Notes: generated by a model from the letters alone, not told the origin. DNA of 64,000 nucleotides from IDS-8 sp035304345 (GCA_035304345.1 DATGQE010000068.1:1-64000); one strand, 5' to 3'. Shown: positions 40,697 through 50,355, numbered from the stretch's first letter. Numbers and translations are program-made.

Positions 40697-43024
40697 TTAC
40701 GGCGCGCCCGCCGCGGAAACCGAGGTCCGGGCGCGCTCGAGCAGGCGGCGCACGGCGTCGAGCAGCATTGCGATCTCCGCATCGTCGCGGATCGGCACGA
40801 ACAGCGGGCTGGTGCGTACCTGGGCGTGCCGGCGCCAGCCGTGCTCGTGGGCCTGCTCGAGGAAGTCGCGGGCCCGGACGCGATCGTTCCGCAGGCTCGC
40901 GATCGCGGCGCGGTAGTAGGCGGCGATGCCCGGGTAGCCGGTCTCCTGCTCGAAACGCGCAAGCCGCCGTTCGGCTTCCGCGAGCGTTTGCTCGGCCGCG
41001 TCTTCCTGGCCGGCGAGTTGCCGTGCGCGGGCGAAGTACAGCGCGTGCCAGTAGCCGGAAGCCATGTCCCAGTGGTTGTGGAACCTGTCCGGGTCGCGCG
41101 CGGCCAGCCCCTCGTATTCGCGCAGGGCGGTCTGCGCATCGCCGTTCATGAGCGCGGACAGCGCACGCCAGGGCGCCATGCCGGCATGCTCCGGGTAGCG
41201 CGCGGTCCATTCCTCGATCGCCTGCGCAAGCCCGGCGAAATCGCCTTGGTACTGGTGCCAGGCGACGAGCGCGTCGAGCAGGCCGAGCGGGTTCGCCGAG
41301 CGCGCGAGCGCGGCGTCGATCCATTCCCGGCTCTGCTCGATCTCGTCGAGCTCCAGCAAGACCCTGCCGAGCTCGGCGTACGCATGGCCCTGGCGGATGC
41401 CGCGCTCGATGCCCTGCCGGTACCAGTGAGCGGCTTCCGCGTGCCGGCCCGCGAGCCAGTTCAGGTAGCCGATGCCCCACCACGCATTGAGGTAAGCGGA
41501 GTCGATCTCCATGGCACGCAGCCAGGCGCGTTCCGCTTCCTCGAAGCGCCCGAGCTGCGCGAGGAGCGTGGCCTGGATGCTCATCGCGTGCACGTTGATC
41601 GGATCCCTCGCGAGAGCCAGCGCCGTGCGCGCGAGTGCCTCCTGGTTGCGTCCCATGGCGCGCAACGTCCAGGCCTGCATCGAAATGGAGCCGATGGCGT
41701 TCGGGTCGAGTGCCTGCACCGTGGCGAAGGCCTCGAGCGCGTCCGGTAACCGGTTCTCGTAGAACGCCAGCAGGCCGCGCGCGTGGTAGGCGAGCGTGCA
41801 GCGCGGGTCGAGCTGCAGGGCCGTGCGGATGAGCGCCTCGATCTCGGCGTGGAACCCGGAGATCGGCTGCTCGGCGTACTGGCTCGTCAGCGCCAGCGTC
41901 TCGGCGAGGCCGGCGTGCGCGCGCGCGAACTGCGGGTCGAGCTCGATCGCGCGGCGAAACTCGCGGGCGGCCCGCTCGAGGCTCTCGACCGTCACCTTGC
42001 GCTGGAGGTGCTTGCCGAGGAGGTACGCTTCGAAGGCTTCCGGCGTGGTTTCCTCGGCGGCACTCGACGGCGGATCGAGGCGCGCCGCGAGCCGCGGCTC
42101 GAGCGCCGCGCCGACCTCCATCGCCACGTGATCCTGGATCGCGAACACGTCGGAGAACGGGCGCTCGTACACCCGGCTGAACAGGCGGAAGCCGCTCTGC
42201 ACGTCGATGAGCTGCGCACCGATCCGCACCCGGTCGCCGTGCCGGCGCACGCTTCCCTCGAGGACGTACGCGACGCCGAGGGCGCGGCCGATCTCGCGCA
42301 CGTCCTTGTGCGTGCCCTTGAAGGCGAACGCCGACGTGCGGGCGACGACCGCGAGCGGCTCGATGCTCGCGAGGCGGTGGATGAGCTCTTCCGACAGCCC
42401 GTCGCTGAAGTACTCGAGCTCGGGATCGTCGCTCAGGTTCGCGAACGGCAGCACGGCGATGCCGTTCGGCGCGAGCGCCGCCTCGCGCGTGTCCACGGGC
42501 ACCGGGCCGGGGCGCGGCAGCGCGAGCCAGGTGCCGAGCGCGAGCGCCGCGCCCGCGGCGAGCAGCCACGGCACGTAGCGCCGCGCGCGCGTGACGCCGG
42601 AGCGGTCGGGAAGCGGCGATTCCGCTTCCGCGGATGCCGCGTTCGCCGCGGCGTCGTCCTCGTCGCCGCGCGGGGAGGCGGGTTCGGGCGGGGCACCCCC
42701 CAGCGGGCAGGGACTCGCGATCAGGCGGTAGCCGCGGCGCGCCAGGGTCTCGATGTAGCGGGGAGAGCGCGGGTCGTCGTCGAGCGCCTGGCGCAGGTCC
42801 GATATGCAGCGGGACAGCGTTTCGTCGGTGACGACGAGCCCCGCCCACACCTCGGCCATCAGCTCGTCACGGCTGAACACGCGGCCCGGCCGGGACGCCA
42901 GCGCCACCAGCACGGCCATGGGGCGCGGCCCGAGCCGCCGCAGGCCGGTCGGGGACACGACGGTGCCGTCTTCCGGACGTACCTCGCAGTCGCCGATCCT
43001 GAAGCCCCCGCCCAACTCTCCCAT
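40697..43024 (-). CDS. CadC-like winged-helix regulator with TPR domain
   Basis: A 775-residue one-component regulator. Residues ~8-100 form an OmpR-type DNA-binding winged helix (RPMAVLVALASRPGRVFSRD, RCISDLRQALDDDPRSPRYI, TLARRGYRL). A transmembrane helix follows near residues 145-165 (YVPWLLAAGAALALGTWLAL). Next is a TolB/FlgO-like domain beginning NGIAVLPFANLSDDPELEYF and containing YVLEGSVRRHGDRVRIGAQL. The rest (~340-775) is TPR repeats. Such proteins are membrane-bound sensors acting directly on DNA. It is divergent from the clostripain locus (223-base gap), for which it is the nearest candidate regulator. Confidence 0.87.
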   Translation of the reverse strand: MGELGGGFRIGDCEVRPEDGTVVSPTGLRRLGPRPMAVLVALASRPGRVFSRDELMAEVWAGLVVTDETLSRCISDLRQALDDDPRSPRYIETLARRGYRLIASPCPLGGAPPEPASPRGDEDDAAANAASAEAESPLPDRSGVTRARRYVPWLLAAGAALALGTWLALPRPGPVPVDTREAALAPNGIAVLPFANLSDDPELEYFSDGLSEELIHRLASIEPLAVVARTSAFAFKGTHKDVREIGRALGVAYVLEGSVRRHGDRVRIGAQLIDVQSGFRLFSRVYERPFSDVFAIQDHVAMEVGAALEPRLAARLDPPSSAAEETTPEAFEAYLLGKHLQRKVTVESLERAAREFRRAIELDPQFARAHAGLAETLALTSQYAEQPISGFHAEIEALIRTALQLDPRCTLAYHARGLLAFYENRLPDALEAFATVQALDPNAIGSISMQAWTLRAMGRNQEALARTALALARDPINVHAMSIQATLLAQLGRFEEAERAWLRAMEIDSAYLNAWWGIGYLNWLAGRHAEAAHWYRQGIERGIRQGHAYAELGRVLLELDEIEQSREWIDAALARSANPLGLLDALVAWHQYQGDFAGLAQAIEEWTARYPEHAGMAPWRALSALMNGDAQTALREYEGLAARDPDRFHNHWDMASGYWHALYFARARQLAGQEDAAEQTLAEAERRLARFEQETGYPGIAAYYRAAIASLRNDRVRARDFLEQAHEHGWRRHAQVRTSPLFVPIRDDAEIAMLLDAVRRLLERARTSVSAAGAP

Positions 43025-43247
43025 GGGGCGCAAGTGTCGGGCGCGGCGGCACCGGATGCAACCTCGCCGCCGCGACGTGAACCCGCTGTCGGAACGGGCA
43101 TTTTTTCCCCGTCATCGATTTCTCAGCACTTCCTCAGTTCTTCTTCAGGACCTGTCGCCCGCGAGCGGGCATGGTCGCGGCACCGACGAACGACAACGCG
43201 AGCCCCGGTTTCGCGACGCGCGACCGGCGGGCGAGGGGGTGACCGGC

Positions 43248-44183
43248 TTGAGAAGCATACTGGCGGCGCTGGCCTTGACGCTGGGCTGGCTGCTCTGGCC
43301 GTCCGGCGATGCGGCGGCGCAGGGCACGGAATTCAACCTTTCCTGCAACGACAACGAGGTGCTGGTCGGGATCCGCGGCCGCCAGGGCTGGTGGATGGAC
43401 GGCATCGCGGCCCGCTGCCGCCAGGTGAACGCCAACGGCGAGCTGGCATCGACCGTGCGCACCACGGCCTACCGGGGTGGCAGCGGCGGCACGCAGCGCA
43501 CCTTCGACTGCAACCGCCACGAGGTGATGGTCGGCTACAGCGGCGCGCTCGGCGACAACGGCTACGTGCTCCAGGTGCACGAGGTCATTTGCGCGCCCTG
43601 GGAGGCGAGCACCCGGACCGCCGGCACGCCGACGCGGGCGCTCAGCGCTTTCGAGAGGAAGGGCAGCGGCCGCTGGATGGCCGAGTCGTGCTTCGACGGC
43701 AAGGTCGGCTCCCGCCTGCGGGGCCGCGCCGGCATCTATCTCGACCGCCTCGGCGACATCGGGTGCCGGTATTTCCCCGGCGCCACGCCGCCGACGCGCC
43801 CGGCCGTGCAGCGGCCCGCACCGCCGCCGCCGCCACCGGTCACGAGCGCGCCGGTGCCGATCGGTCCGTCGGGCACCTGGAACGTGGCGCTCTGCCCCGA
43901 GCCCGCCAACCCGCCGTTCTCCTGGCAACCCGTTTCGGGAGCGGTCGCGTACATCGTCGAGTTTCGCAACGAGACGCGGAACCGCACCACGACCCGCCGC
44001 GTGACGGGCACCAGCACCCACGCACCGGCACCCTTCCTCGAAGGCCACCAGTACCGCTGGCGCGTACGCGGGACCAACTCCCAGGGTGACGGTCCGTGGT
44101 CGCCGTACCTGGGCTTCACCGGCGTGCAAGGCGCGAGCGCGGAAGGACCTTGCGTCATCGGGCGCCTCATCTCGCCGTTCTGA
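43248..44183 (+). CDS. Secreted jacalin-like/fibronectin III protein
   Basis: A 311-residue exported protein. The signal peptide ends at DAAAQ. Residues ~28-120 contain two similar beta-hairpin blocks (EVLVGIRGRQGWWMDGIAAR and HEVMVGYSGALGDNGYVLQV), each with paired Cys, as in bacterial jacalin-like lectin domains. A Pro-rich linker follows near residue 185. The C-terminal ~100 residues resemble a fibronectin III domain (SGAVAYIVEFRNETRNRTTT, YRWRVRGTNSQGDGPWSPYL). TTG 43248 is preferred because GAGGGGG lies eight bases upstream; GTG 43239 is the alternative. It opens a run of five exported proteins. Confidence 0.68.
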   Translation: MRSILAALALTLGWLLWPSGDAAAQGTEFNLSCNDNEVLVGIRGRQGWWMDGIAARCRQVNANGELASTVRTTAYRGGSGGTQRTFDCNRHEVMVGYSGALGDNGYVLQVHEVICAPWEASTRTAGTPTRALSAFERKGSGRWMAESCFDGKVGSRLRGRAGIYLDRLGDIGCRYFPGATPPTRPAVQRPAPPPPPPVTSAPVPIGPSGTWNVALCPEPANPPFSWQPVSGAVAYIVEFRNETRNRTTTRRVTGTSTHAPAPFLEGHQYRWRVRGTNSQGDGPWSPYLGFTGVQGASAEGPCVIGRLISPF

Positions 44184-44203
44184 TACGAACCGGAGAAACC
44201 GCA

Positions 44204-45355
44204 ATGAGCCATCACAGACGCAGCGAACCGCGCCGCCGTCCCCGACGCCGGATGAAATCGAAGCGCATCGCCATGGCGTTGCTGCTCCTCGCGCCGGGTA
44301 TCGGAGGCCCGGCACACGCCCAGCTCAAGGGCCTCACGGGCTCGGGGCTGTACGACTTCCTGATCCAGACCAACTGCTTCGCGGTGAGCGCGCAGGCCGA
44401 CACGAGAACGCCTTACTGGCTGTTTGACGGCACCTACCCGGACAACCGCGTGCCGCTGCTCGCGGCCGGCACGGCGAAGGGCATCGTCCGCACCGTGGAC
44501 CTGGCGGACCAGGTGAGCTTCTCCTCCAGCCATCCGTCCATCGTGCAGCCGCCCCCGAAGATCCAGGCCGTCGGCGCGATCGGCGGTGTGCCTTACCAGC
44601 CCACGGAGGTGTTTTTCACCATCAAGGCGCCGTCCCGGCCGACGGACGTCGACGTCACCGCGGAGGGATCGGCAACCTCCGTGGTCGGCGCCGTCGCGAG
44701 CCTCGGCCAGCCCAAGCGCGTGACGCGGAAGTTCCGCGTGTATCCGCCGCAGAAGATCAGCAAGGCCGTCATCGCGCCCGCGAAGTCGGCGTACGCGGAC
44801 GGCGAGCGGCTGCGCATCGAGGTCACGCTGCCGTGGAGCATTCCGTTCTCCACCGCCGAGGTGCGGATCGGGCAGCCCGTCTACAAGAATGCGAGCGGGC
44901 AGGACGTGCGCGCCCGGCTGCCGGAGTGGAAAGCCGGCAACGGCTATGCCGCGAAGCGCCTGCCCGTCCCGCCGAACGGCAACAAGGTCACGTTCGAGTT
45001 CGCGGCCGGCTTTCCCTCCGATGCGAAAGCGGAGAAGGTCGGCCCGGTCATCCACCAGGCGTCGTTCACGGTGCCGGTGGAGCTCACGACCGACGGCTAC
45101 TCGTGCCCGGGACTGATCACGAACCCGAGGACGGCCGAGGTTCGCTACACGGTGCAGAAGCGCCTCGACGTGAATCTCGACGCCAGGCCGGCCGGCGCGC
45201 TGCCGGGCCCGGTGCAGCAGGTTCCCGCCATCAGGCCGGGCAGCGGCACGGGCGGCGTCCCGGCGCCGCGGGATCCGCTGCCCGCGAAGCCGGACCCGGA
45301 GCCCGATCCGGACGGGAAACCGAAGCCCGCGCCGCGACCGGGGATACGGCAGTGA
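44204..45355 (+). CDS. Exported protein of unknown function
   Basis: A 383-residue protein that I do not recognise. The N-terminus is unusually Arg-rich (MSHHRRSEPRRRPRRRMKSK) ahead of a hydrophobic signal segment (IAMALLLLAPGIGGPAHA). The mature part is mostly beta-strand, ending in a Pro-rich tail of KPDPEPDPDG type that could span the periplasm or attach to the surface. A second ATG (MKSKRIAM) inside the Arg-rich stretch is an alternative start. GGAG precedes the ATG at 44204. The stop overlaps the GTG of the next gene (GTGA), so the two are translationally coupled. Confidence 0.7.
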   Translation: MSHHRRSEPRRRPRRRMKSKRIAMALLLLAPGIGGPAHAQLKGLTGSGLYDFLIQTNCFAVSAQADTRTPYWLFDGTYPDNRVPLLAAGTAKGIVRTVDLADQVSFSSSHPSIVQPPPKIQAVGAIGGVPYQPTEVFFTIKAPSRPTDVDVTAEGSATSVVGAVASLGQPKRVTRKFRVYPPQKISKAVIAPAKSAYADGERLRIEVTLPWSIPFSTAEVRIGQPVYKNASGQDVRARLPEWKAGNGYAAKRLPVPPNGNKVTFEFAAGFPSDAKAEKVGPVIHQASFTVPVELTTDGYSCPGLITNPRTAEVRYTVQKRLDVNLDARPAGALPGPVQQVPAIRPGSGTGGVPAPRDPLPAKPDPEPDPDGKPKPAPRPGIRQ

Positions 45356-46539
45356 AGCGCGGGTTTGCCCGGGCGGGCCTCGTCGCCGCGACCGCCTGCC
45401 TTTCGCTCGCCGCGTGCAAGACGCTGCCGCCCGCCGTGAGCACGGCCCTGGTGAGCTTCGGCCAGGACGTGCTCGCCGCCGCGGCCCAGAACTTCGCGCC
45501 GCAATACTCGTCGTCGCTGCAGGACCTGTTCTTCGCCATGGCGGAAGGCGCGACCGGCATGCCGTTCACGCAGGCACCGGCGGGCGCCGACCCGTACGCG
45601 CAGGACGGGTACTACGACGGTAACGCGGGTTACGACGGGGCCTACGCCGATGGGCAGTACGGTGCGCCCTACCCGGACTACGGCCAGCCTCCCTACGCGC
45701 AGGACCCGTACCCGCAGGACCCGTACCCGCAGGATCCCTACGCGTCGGAGCCCTACGCGCAGGCACCCTACGCGCAGGACCCGTACGCGCAGGGGCAGTA
45801 CCCGCAGGCACAGCCCGCGCCAGGGCAGCCCGCCCCGTACGACCCGCAGCAGTACGGGCAGCCGCCGTACGGCCAGCCCGCCTATGCCACCCCGGGCTAC
45901 GTCGACGCGGGCGCCGTGCAAGCGGGCCCCCACGGTGCGGCCGCCCCGGCCGGCATCGGGCTCGAGGTCGCCCTGCTGGCGCAGCAGCGCACGCCGGACG
46001 GGCAGGTCACGCTCAGGCCGGTGCGCGACGGGGAAACGCTGTACGACGGGCGCGGCGATCCCGCTCGCGGCGACAAGATCAAGATCTTTTTTTCCGCGAG
46101 CTGCGCCTGCCACGTGTACGTGATCGGCATCGACGCGACCGGCTACGTCGCGCAGATCTTTCCCGAGAGCCCCGGCGCGTCGAGCCTCGTGACGCCGGGC
46201 GCAAAGTACCTGGTGCCCGGCGGCACGGGATGGTGGGGGCTCGACGAGTACCGCGGCGTGGAGCAGGTGTATTTCATCGCCTCACGCGTGCGGCGCCCCG
46301 ACATCGAGAACCTCGTGGCGCAACTGGCTGGGCAGCGGCCGAGCCTGCCCGCGAGTTACCGCGCGGTACGCGAGCCCGCCATCGTGCCCGTGCAGCGTGG
46401 GCTGGTGCAGGTCCAGTCGGCCGCGCCGACCGTGGTGCCGACCGAGTACGGCGCGGGGCAACCGGTCAGCCCGACGCTGTTCCAGTCGACGGTCGCCGAC
46501 GCGGATCTCGTCATCACGCGCTGGTTCCACCACCAATGA
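45352..46539 (+). CDS. DUF4384 lipoprotein with Tyr/Pro/Gln repeats
   Basis: A 395-residue lipoprotein (lipobox LAAC, Cys22). Residues ~80-185 are low complexity, built from DPYAQ/DPYPQ-like repeats with about two dozen tyrosines. Residues ~200-330 match DUF4384 (GETLYDGRGDPARGDKIKIF, YVIGIDATGYVAQIFPES, GTGWWGLDEYRGVEQVYFIA). DUF4384 domains are commonly found with caspase-fold peptidases, and here a clostripain-type peptidase lies two genes downstream. The start is GTG 45352, overlapping the preceding stop. The repeat region suggests a flexible or self-associating stalk. Confidence 0.8.
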   Translation: MKRGFARAGLVAATACLSLAACKTLPPAVSTALVSFGQDVLAAAAQNFAPQYSSSLQDLFFAMAEGATGMPFTQAPAGADPYAQDGYYDGNAGYDGAYADGQYGAPYPDYGQPPYAQDPYPQDPYPQDPYASEPYAQAPYAQDPYAQGQYPQAQPAPGQPAPYDPQQYGQPPYGQPAYATPGYVDAGAVQAGPHGAAAPAGIGLEVALLAQQRTPDGQVTLRPVRDGETLYDGRGDPARGDKIKIFFSASCACHVYVIGIDATGYVAQIFPESPGASSLVTPGAKYLVPGGTGWWGLDEYRGVEQVYFIASRVRRPDIENLVAQLAGQRPSLPASYRAVREPAIVPVQRGLVQVQSAAPTVVPTEYGAGQPVSPTLFQSTVADADLVITRWFHHQ

Positions 46540-46546
46540 GGTTGCC

Positions 46547-47569
46547 ATGAGAACGAAGACGCTGTTGCCCGCCGCGCTGGCCGCATCGCTGCTCGCCGTC
46601 GCCTGCGACTCGCGCTCGGACGAGCCCGCGGACATCCAGAAGGGCCTCGTCCCGGTCGACGATGCCGCACCGGCGGCGTCCGTGCCGGCGCCCGGTCCGG
46701 CCCTGGGTGTCGCCGCGCCCGCGCCGCCCGCTGCCGGCGTGCCCCTCGAGACCGGCCGGCAGTACGCGGCCGGCACCCGGGTCGAGTCGACCGCCGACGG
46801 CGTGTCGTTCGTCGTTCCGGACGAGTGGCTCGGCGGCCTGCCGCCGGGCGCGGCGGCGTTCATGTTCGGCTCGAACACGCGCGCGGGGCTGGGCCTCGCG
46901 ATCATGCGCGGCGCGACGAGCTGGCAGGAGATCGAGCTGTTCCTGAACCAGCCGCAGGACCTCGGCGACGGCGTCGTGTTGTACCCGAGCTCCTCCGGGC
47001 AGAGGACCGCACGCGGCTACGAGATCGGCTTTGCGAACGCGATGTACGCCGGGCACGCGATCGGCCGCCTGGGCCCCGGCGGCAACGGCATCGTCGTGTT
47101 CTTCGGCGGTCCGGCCGGCGATCGCGACTACTACGTGGGGCTCGCGGCGCGCACGGCGGACTCCGTCGCGTTCGGCACGCCGCGCGCGAGCGCGGCCGTG
47201 GGCCAGTGGCAGGGCTACCTGGCCGGCATGATGCTGAAGCGCATGGACTCCTATTACAGCGGCAGCTACGACGGCAGCTACGTCGGCGGCAGCTCCTCGG
47301 AAACCCTGCACCTCTGCAGCGACGGCTCGTACGCGTACTACTCCAGCTCCAGCGTGGCGGCCGACGGCGGCGCCGGCACCACCGGCTACGGTGCCGGCGG
47401 CGCCGCGGACACCGGGCGCTGGTCCGTGGAGACGATGGGCGACCGCGTGCTGCTGACGCTGCAGTCTCACAGTGGCGAGTTCTCGCAGCACGCGGTGGAA
47501 GTGCGGGGCGAAGCGACCTACGTCGACGGCGAGCGCGCGTACCGCGTGCAAAGCGATCGCTGCCGATGA
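46547..47569 (+). CDS. Lipoprotein of unknown function
   Basis: A 340-residue lipoprotein (LLAVAC, Cys20) with an Ala/Pro-rich linker to residue ~60. The middle domain (VSFVVPDEWLGGLPPGAAAF and LGLAIMRGATSWQEIELFLN) looks like an alpha/beta module similar to PsbP/MOG1-type folds. Residues ~230-340 form a Ser/Tyr-rich beta domain (SETLHLCSDGSYAYYSSSSV) like those that report small-molecule or lipocalin-type binding. No family is recognised with confidence. It lies eight bases after the DUF4384 gene and its stop overlaps a possible ATG of the peptidase gene, so it is in the same operon. Confidence 0.7.
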   Translation: MRTKTLLPAALAASLLAVACDSRSDEPADIQKGLVPVDDAAPAASVPAPGPALGVAAPAPPAAGVPLETGRQYAAGTRVESTADGVSFVVPDEWLGGLPPGAAAFMFGSNTRAGLGLAIMRGATSWQEIELFLNQPQDLGDGVVLYPSSSGQRTARGYEIGFANAMYAGHAIGRLGPGGNGIVVFFGGPAGDRDYYVGLAARTADSVAFGTPRASAAVGQWQGYLAGMMLKRMDSYYSGSYDGSYVGGSSSETLHLCSDGSYAYYSSSSVAADGGAGTTGYGAGGAADTGRWSVETMGDRVLLTLQSHSGEFSQHAVEVRGEATYVDGERAYRVQSDRCR

Positions 47570-47598
47570 CCATGGCCGTCCAGCAGAAGGAATCCACG

Positions 47599-50337
47599 AT
47601 GCCCGTACGCAAACGCTTCGCAACCACACTGGCGCTTTTGGCTTTTCCCTTGCCGCTCCTCGCGGCGCCCGGGCTCGAGCGGTTCGACGAGTCGCGCACG
47701 GACCAGGCGGAGTGGACGATCGCCGTCTACCTCGACGCCGACAACGATCTCGAGCGCTTCGGTTTCATCGACATGAACGAGATGGAGCTCGGGATCCGGG
47801 GTGACGTGAACGTGATCGTGCTCATCGACCGCGCCGAAGGCTACGACGACTCGGATGGCGACTGGACCGACGCCCGCGTCTACCGCATCGTCCAGGACGC
47901 CGACAAGAACGTGCTGCGTTCCTCCGTGATCGCGCGCCCCGGCGAGATCAACATGGGCGACCCGGCGGTGCTCGAAGCCTTTCTCGCCACCACCATGCAG
48001 AGCTTCCCGGCGAAACGCCAGGCGCTGATCATGTGGAATCACGGCGGCGGCTGGCAGGCGCATGCGGTCGACCACGGCGTGCCCGGCCGGCCGGACGCGA
48101 CCGACGCGCTCACCCTGCCGCAATTGTCCGCGGCCATTCGCGGCGCGCTCGAACGCGTCGGGCGCGACTCGCTAGATCTCCTCGGCTTCGACATGTGCCT
48201 GATGGCACAGTACGAGGTCGCGCTCGAGGTGCAGGGTCTCGTGGACGTGCTGGTCGCCTCGCAGGCCACGGAGCCCGGCGACGGCTGGCCGTACGACCGC
48301 GTGCTGCCCGAGTTCGCGGACGCTCGCGCGACGACCACGGAGGTGGCGGCCCGGATCGTCGATCGCTTCGACACTTATTATCGCGAGCGCGACGAGGCCA
48401 TCACCACCCTGGCGGCCTACGACCTCGCCCACCTGCCCGCGTTCAGCGAGCGCTTCGACCGGCTGCTCGCGAAGCTCGAGCCCGCGCTGCCGGAGCTATG
48501 GCCGACCGTCTCGCGCTCGATCTTCTTCGCCGAGGGTTACGCGCCGCGCACGGAGCTCCAGCGGAGCCGCAACGCGCTCGCGAGCATCGACCTCGTCGAT
48601 GCGTTCCGCCGCATGGAGCTGAACGCCGCCGGCTTCCCGGCCCGTGCCGAGCTGAGGGCGCTGGAGCAGGCGCTCAACGAGCTTTTGGTCACGCACAAGA
48701 CCAGCCCGGCCAGGCGGCTCTCCAACGGTATCGCGATCTACGCGCCGGTGACGGCCGCGGTGCTCAACGAAGGCTACGACGAGCTCGCGATCACCGACGC
48801 GAGCCGCTGGCGGCACTTCATCGGCCGGCTGCACGGTTTGCAGGCGACGGCGGAGGCACCCGTCATCCGCGGACTCGAGCTCGTCGACTGGGAGGCGGAC
48901 CGTGCGATCGCGGAAGCGCTGCCGCTCAACACCCACGGCGTCCGCTACACGGTCGAAGGTCGCGACCTCCTGTGGCTGAGCGGCCTCCAGGGGCAGTGGG
49001 ACGAGAACGGCGAGGGGCTGCTCGTTTCACACCGGGCGAGCATCGTCGACGCCAACTGGTCGGTGCGCGCACGCGACACGGCGGCCGACCGCATCGACCT
49101 CATGATCCCGCAGTTCCGCGACGGTGCGAACGCGCTCGTCACCCGGCTCGACGGCTACCGGTACGTCGTCTCCGCCGGTGAGAAAGCGTACTACGCGACC
49201 ATCGACGAGAGCGGCGACTACATTCTCGTGCCGATCGTGTTCCACCACCGCGAAGCCGGCGACCTGTTCGGGACGATCTGGTTCCATCCGCAGTGGTGGT
49301 ACGCCCTGGTCGTCGAGCTGGAGCTGCCGCAGGCCGACGGCTCGGTCGTGTACCGGCAGATCAAGCCGGCGCCCGAGGACGAGATCACGTTGCTGCTCGA
49401 GCACCTGAAGAAGGACGGCACGCTGTCTTTCGCCCGCGGACGGCGGATGGCCTGGGGACACGGCCCGGAGCTCCTGCTCAACCTGCACGAGCCCGGCACC
49501 CACGTCATCGGCATCACCGCGGAAGCCATCGGCGGCAAGTCCGCGCACGCGTTCTTCGAGTACCGGGTCGGGAAGGATCCGGCACTCGACCAGTTCCTCA
49601 AGCAGGGGAGCGCGTTCGAGCTCGCCGACCTCCTCGGCACCTGGGAGATGATCGAGGCGCCCGCGCTCGCCAACGGCGCCATCGTGCCGAACGGCATCCT
49701 GGTCGAATACGAGCGGCACCCCGAGAAGCAGGCGCTCATGATCAGCACCATGACGGCGCCGCAGCGCAACCCGAATTTCGCCGCGCGCGAGCTCGTCTAC
49801 CTCGACAAGCGCCTGCTGCCGCACCTGCGCAGCTTCAAGATCGACACCGTGGGCCTGCCGGACGACCCGCTCGGCGTGGATTTCTCGGTGAACCTCGTCT
49901 CGCTGTACACGCAGGGCGGCCGCACGATCATGGTGACGCGCAACACCGTCTCGGGGCTCAACTACGCATTCGCCAAGGTCGGGCCGCCGGCGGGAGGGGC
50001 GCCGGCGGCGGCCGGCGGGGTGCCGGGAGCGGCGCCGTCGCCCGGCGGGTTCGGCCAGCCGCAGCCCGCGTTCACGCCGCCCGCGGCTCCGCCGACCCTG
50101 GACGGGGTGTGGCAGCGGCAGGACGGCGTCATCCTGATCGTGCAGGGCAACGAGTTCCAGGTGAACCAGTGGGGCATGGCGATCGACGCCGGGCGGTTCG
50201 CGATCCAGTCCGACGTGATCACCACGCAGAGCGTCTACACCGGCGCCATGGAGCAGTACCGGTTCGCGCTCCGCGGCGACGTGCTGACGCTGCAGGATGC
50301 CTGGGGCGGGCAGTACGTCTACCAGCGCCTGCAATGA
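47599..50337 (+). CDS. Clostripain (C11) family cysteine peptidase
   Basis: A 912-residue exported peptidase. The signal peptide ends near PLLAA. The C11 catalytic domain (residues ~30-400) has the caspase-like strand WTIAVYLDADNDLE, catalytic His148 in IMWNHGGGW and catalytic Cys200 in GFDMCLMAQYEVA. Clan CD enzymes cut after specific side chains (clostripain after Arg) and often self-activate. Residues ~400-800 are beta-rich accessory domains, followed by a Gly/Pro/Ala linker and a C-terminal ~80-residue lipocalin-like sandwich (DGVWQRQDGVILIVQGNEFQ). AAGGAA precedes ATG 47599; an ATG at 47566 overlapping the upstream stop is the alternative. Substrates are probably the co-encoded or other surface proteins. 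Confidence 0.85.
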   Translation: MPVRKRFATTLALLAFPLPLLAAPGLERFDESRTDQAEWTIAVYLDADNDLERFGFIDMNEMELGIRGDVNVIVLIDRAEGYDDSDGDWTDARVYRIVQDADKNVLRSSVIARPGEINMGDPAVLEAFLATTMQSFPAKRQALIMWNHGGGWQAHAVDHGVPGRPDATDALTLPQLSAAIRGALERVGRDSLDLLGFDMCLMAQYEVALEVQGLVDVLVASQATEPGDGWPYDRVLPEFADARATTTEVAARIVDRFDTYYRERDEAITTLAAYDLAHLPAFSERFDRLLAKLEPALPELWPTVSRSIFFAEGYAPRTELQRSRNALASIDLVDAFRRMELNAAGFPARAELRALEQALNELLVTHKTSPARRLSNGIAIYAPVTAAVLNEGYDELAITDASRWRHFIGRLHGLQATAEAPVIRGLELVDWEADRAIAEALPLNTHGVRYTVEGRDLLWLSGLQGQWDENGEGLLVSHRASIVDANWSVRARDTAADRIDLMIPQFRDGANALVTRLDGYRYVVSAGEKAYYATIDESGDYILVPIVFHHREAGDLFGTIWFHPQWWYALVVELELPQADGSVVYRQIKPAPEDEITLLLEHLKKDGTLSFARGRRMAWGHGPELLLNLHEPGTHVIGITAEAIGGKSAHAFFEYRVGKDPALDQFLKQGSAFELADLLGTWEMIEAPALANGAIVPNGILVEYERHPEKQALMISTMTAPQRNPNFAARELVYLDKRLLPHLRSFKIDTVGLPDDPLGVDFSVNLVSLYTQGGRTIMVTRNTVSGLNYAFAKVGPPAGGAPAAAGGVPGAAPSPGGFGQPQPAFTPPAAPPTLDGVWQRQDGVILIVQGNEFQVNQWGMAIDAGRFAIQSDVITTQSVYTGAMEQYRFALRGDVLTLQDAWGGQYVYQRLQ

Positions 50338-50355
50338 CGCCCGCACGGCCCCGGC

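Noticed and set aside
38417..41749. A ~1100-codon plus-strand frame across the glycosidase-like and CadC-like genes
   Set aside because: The sequence is Arg/Ala/His-rich without any fold; the minus-strand proteins have signal peptide, winged helix and TPR motifs.
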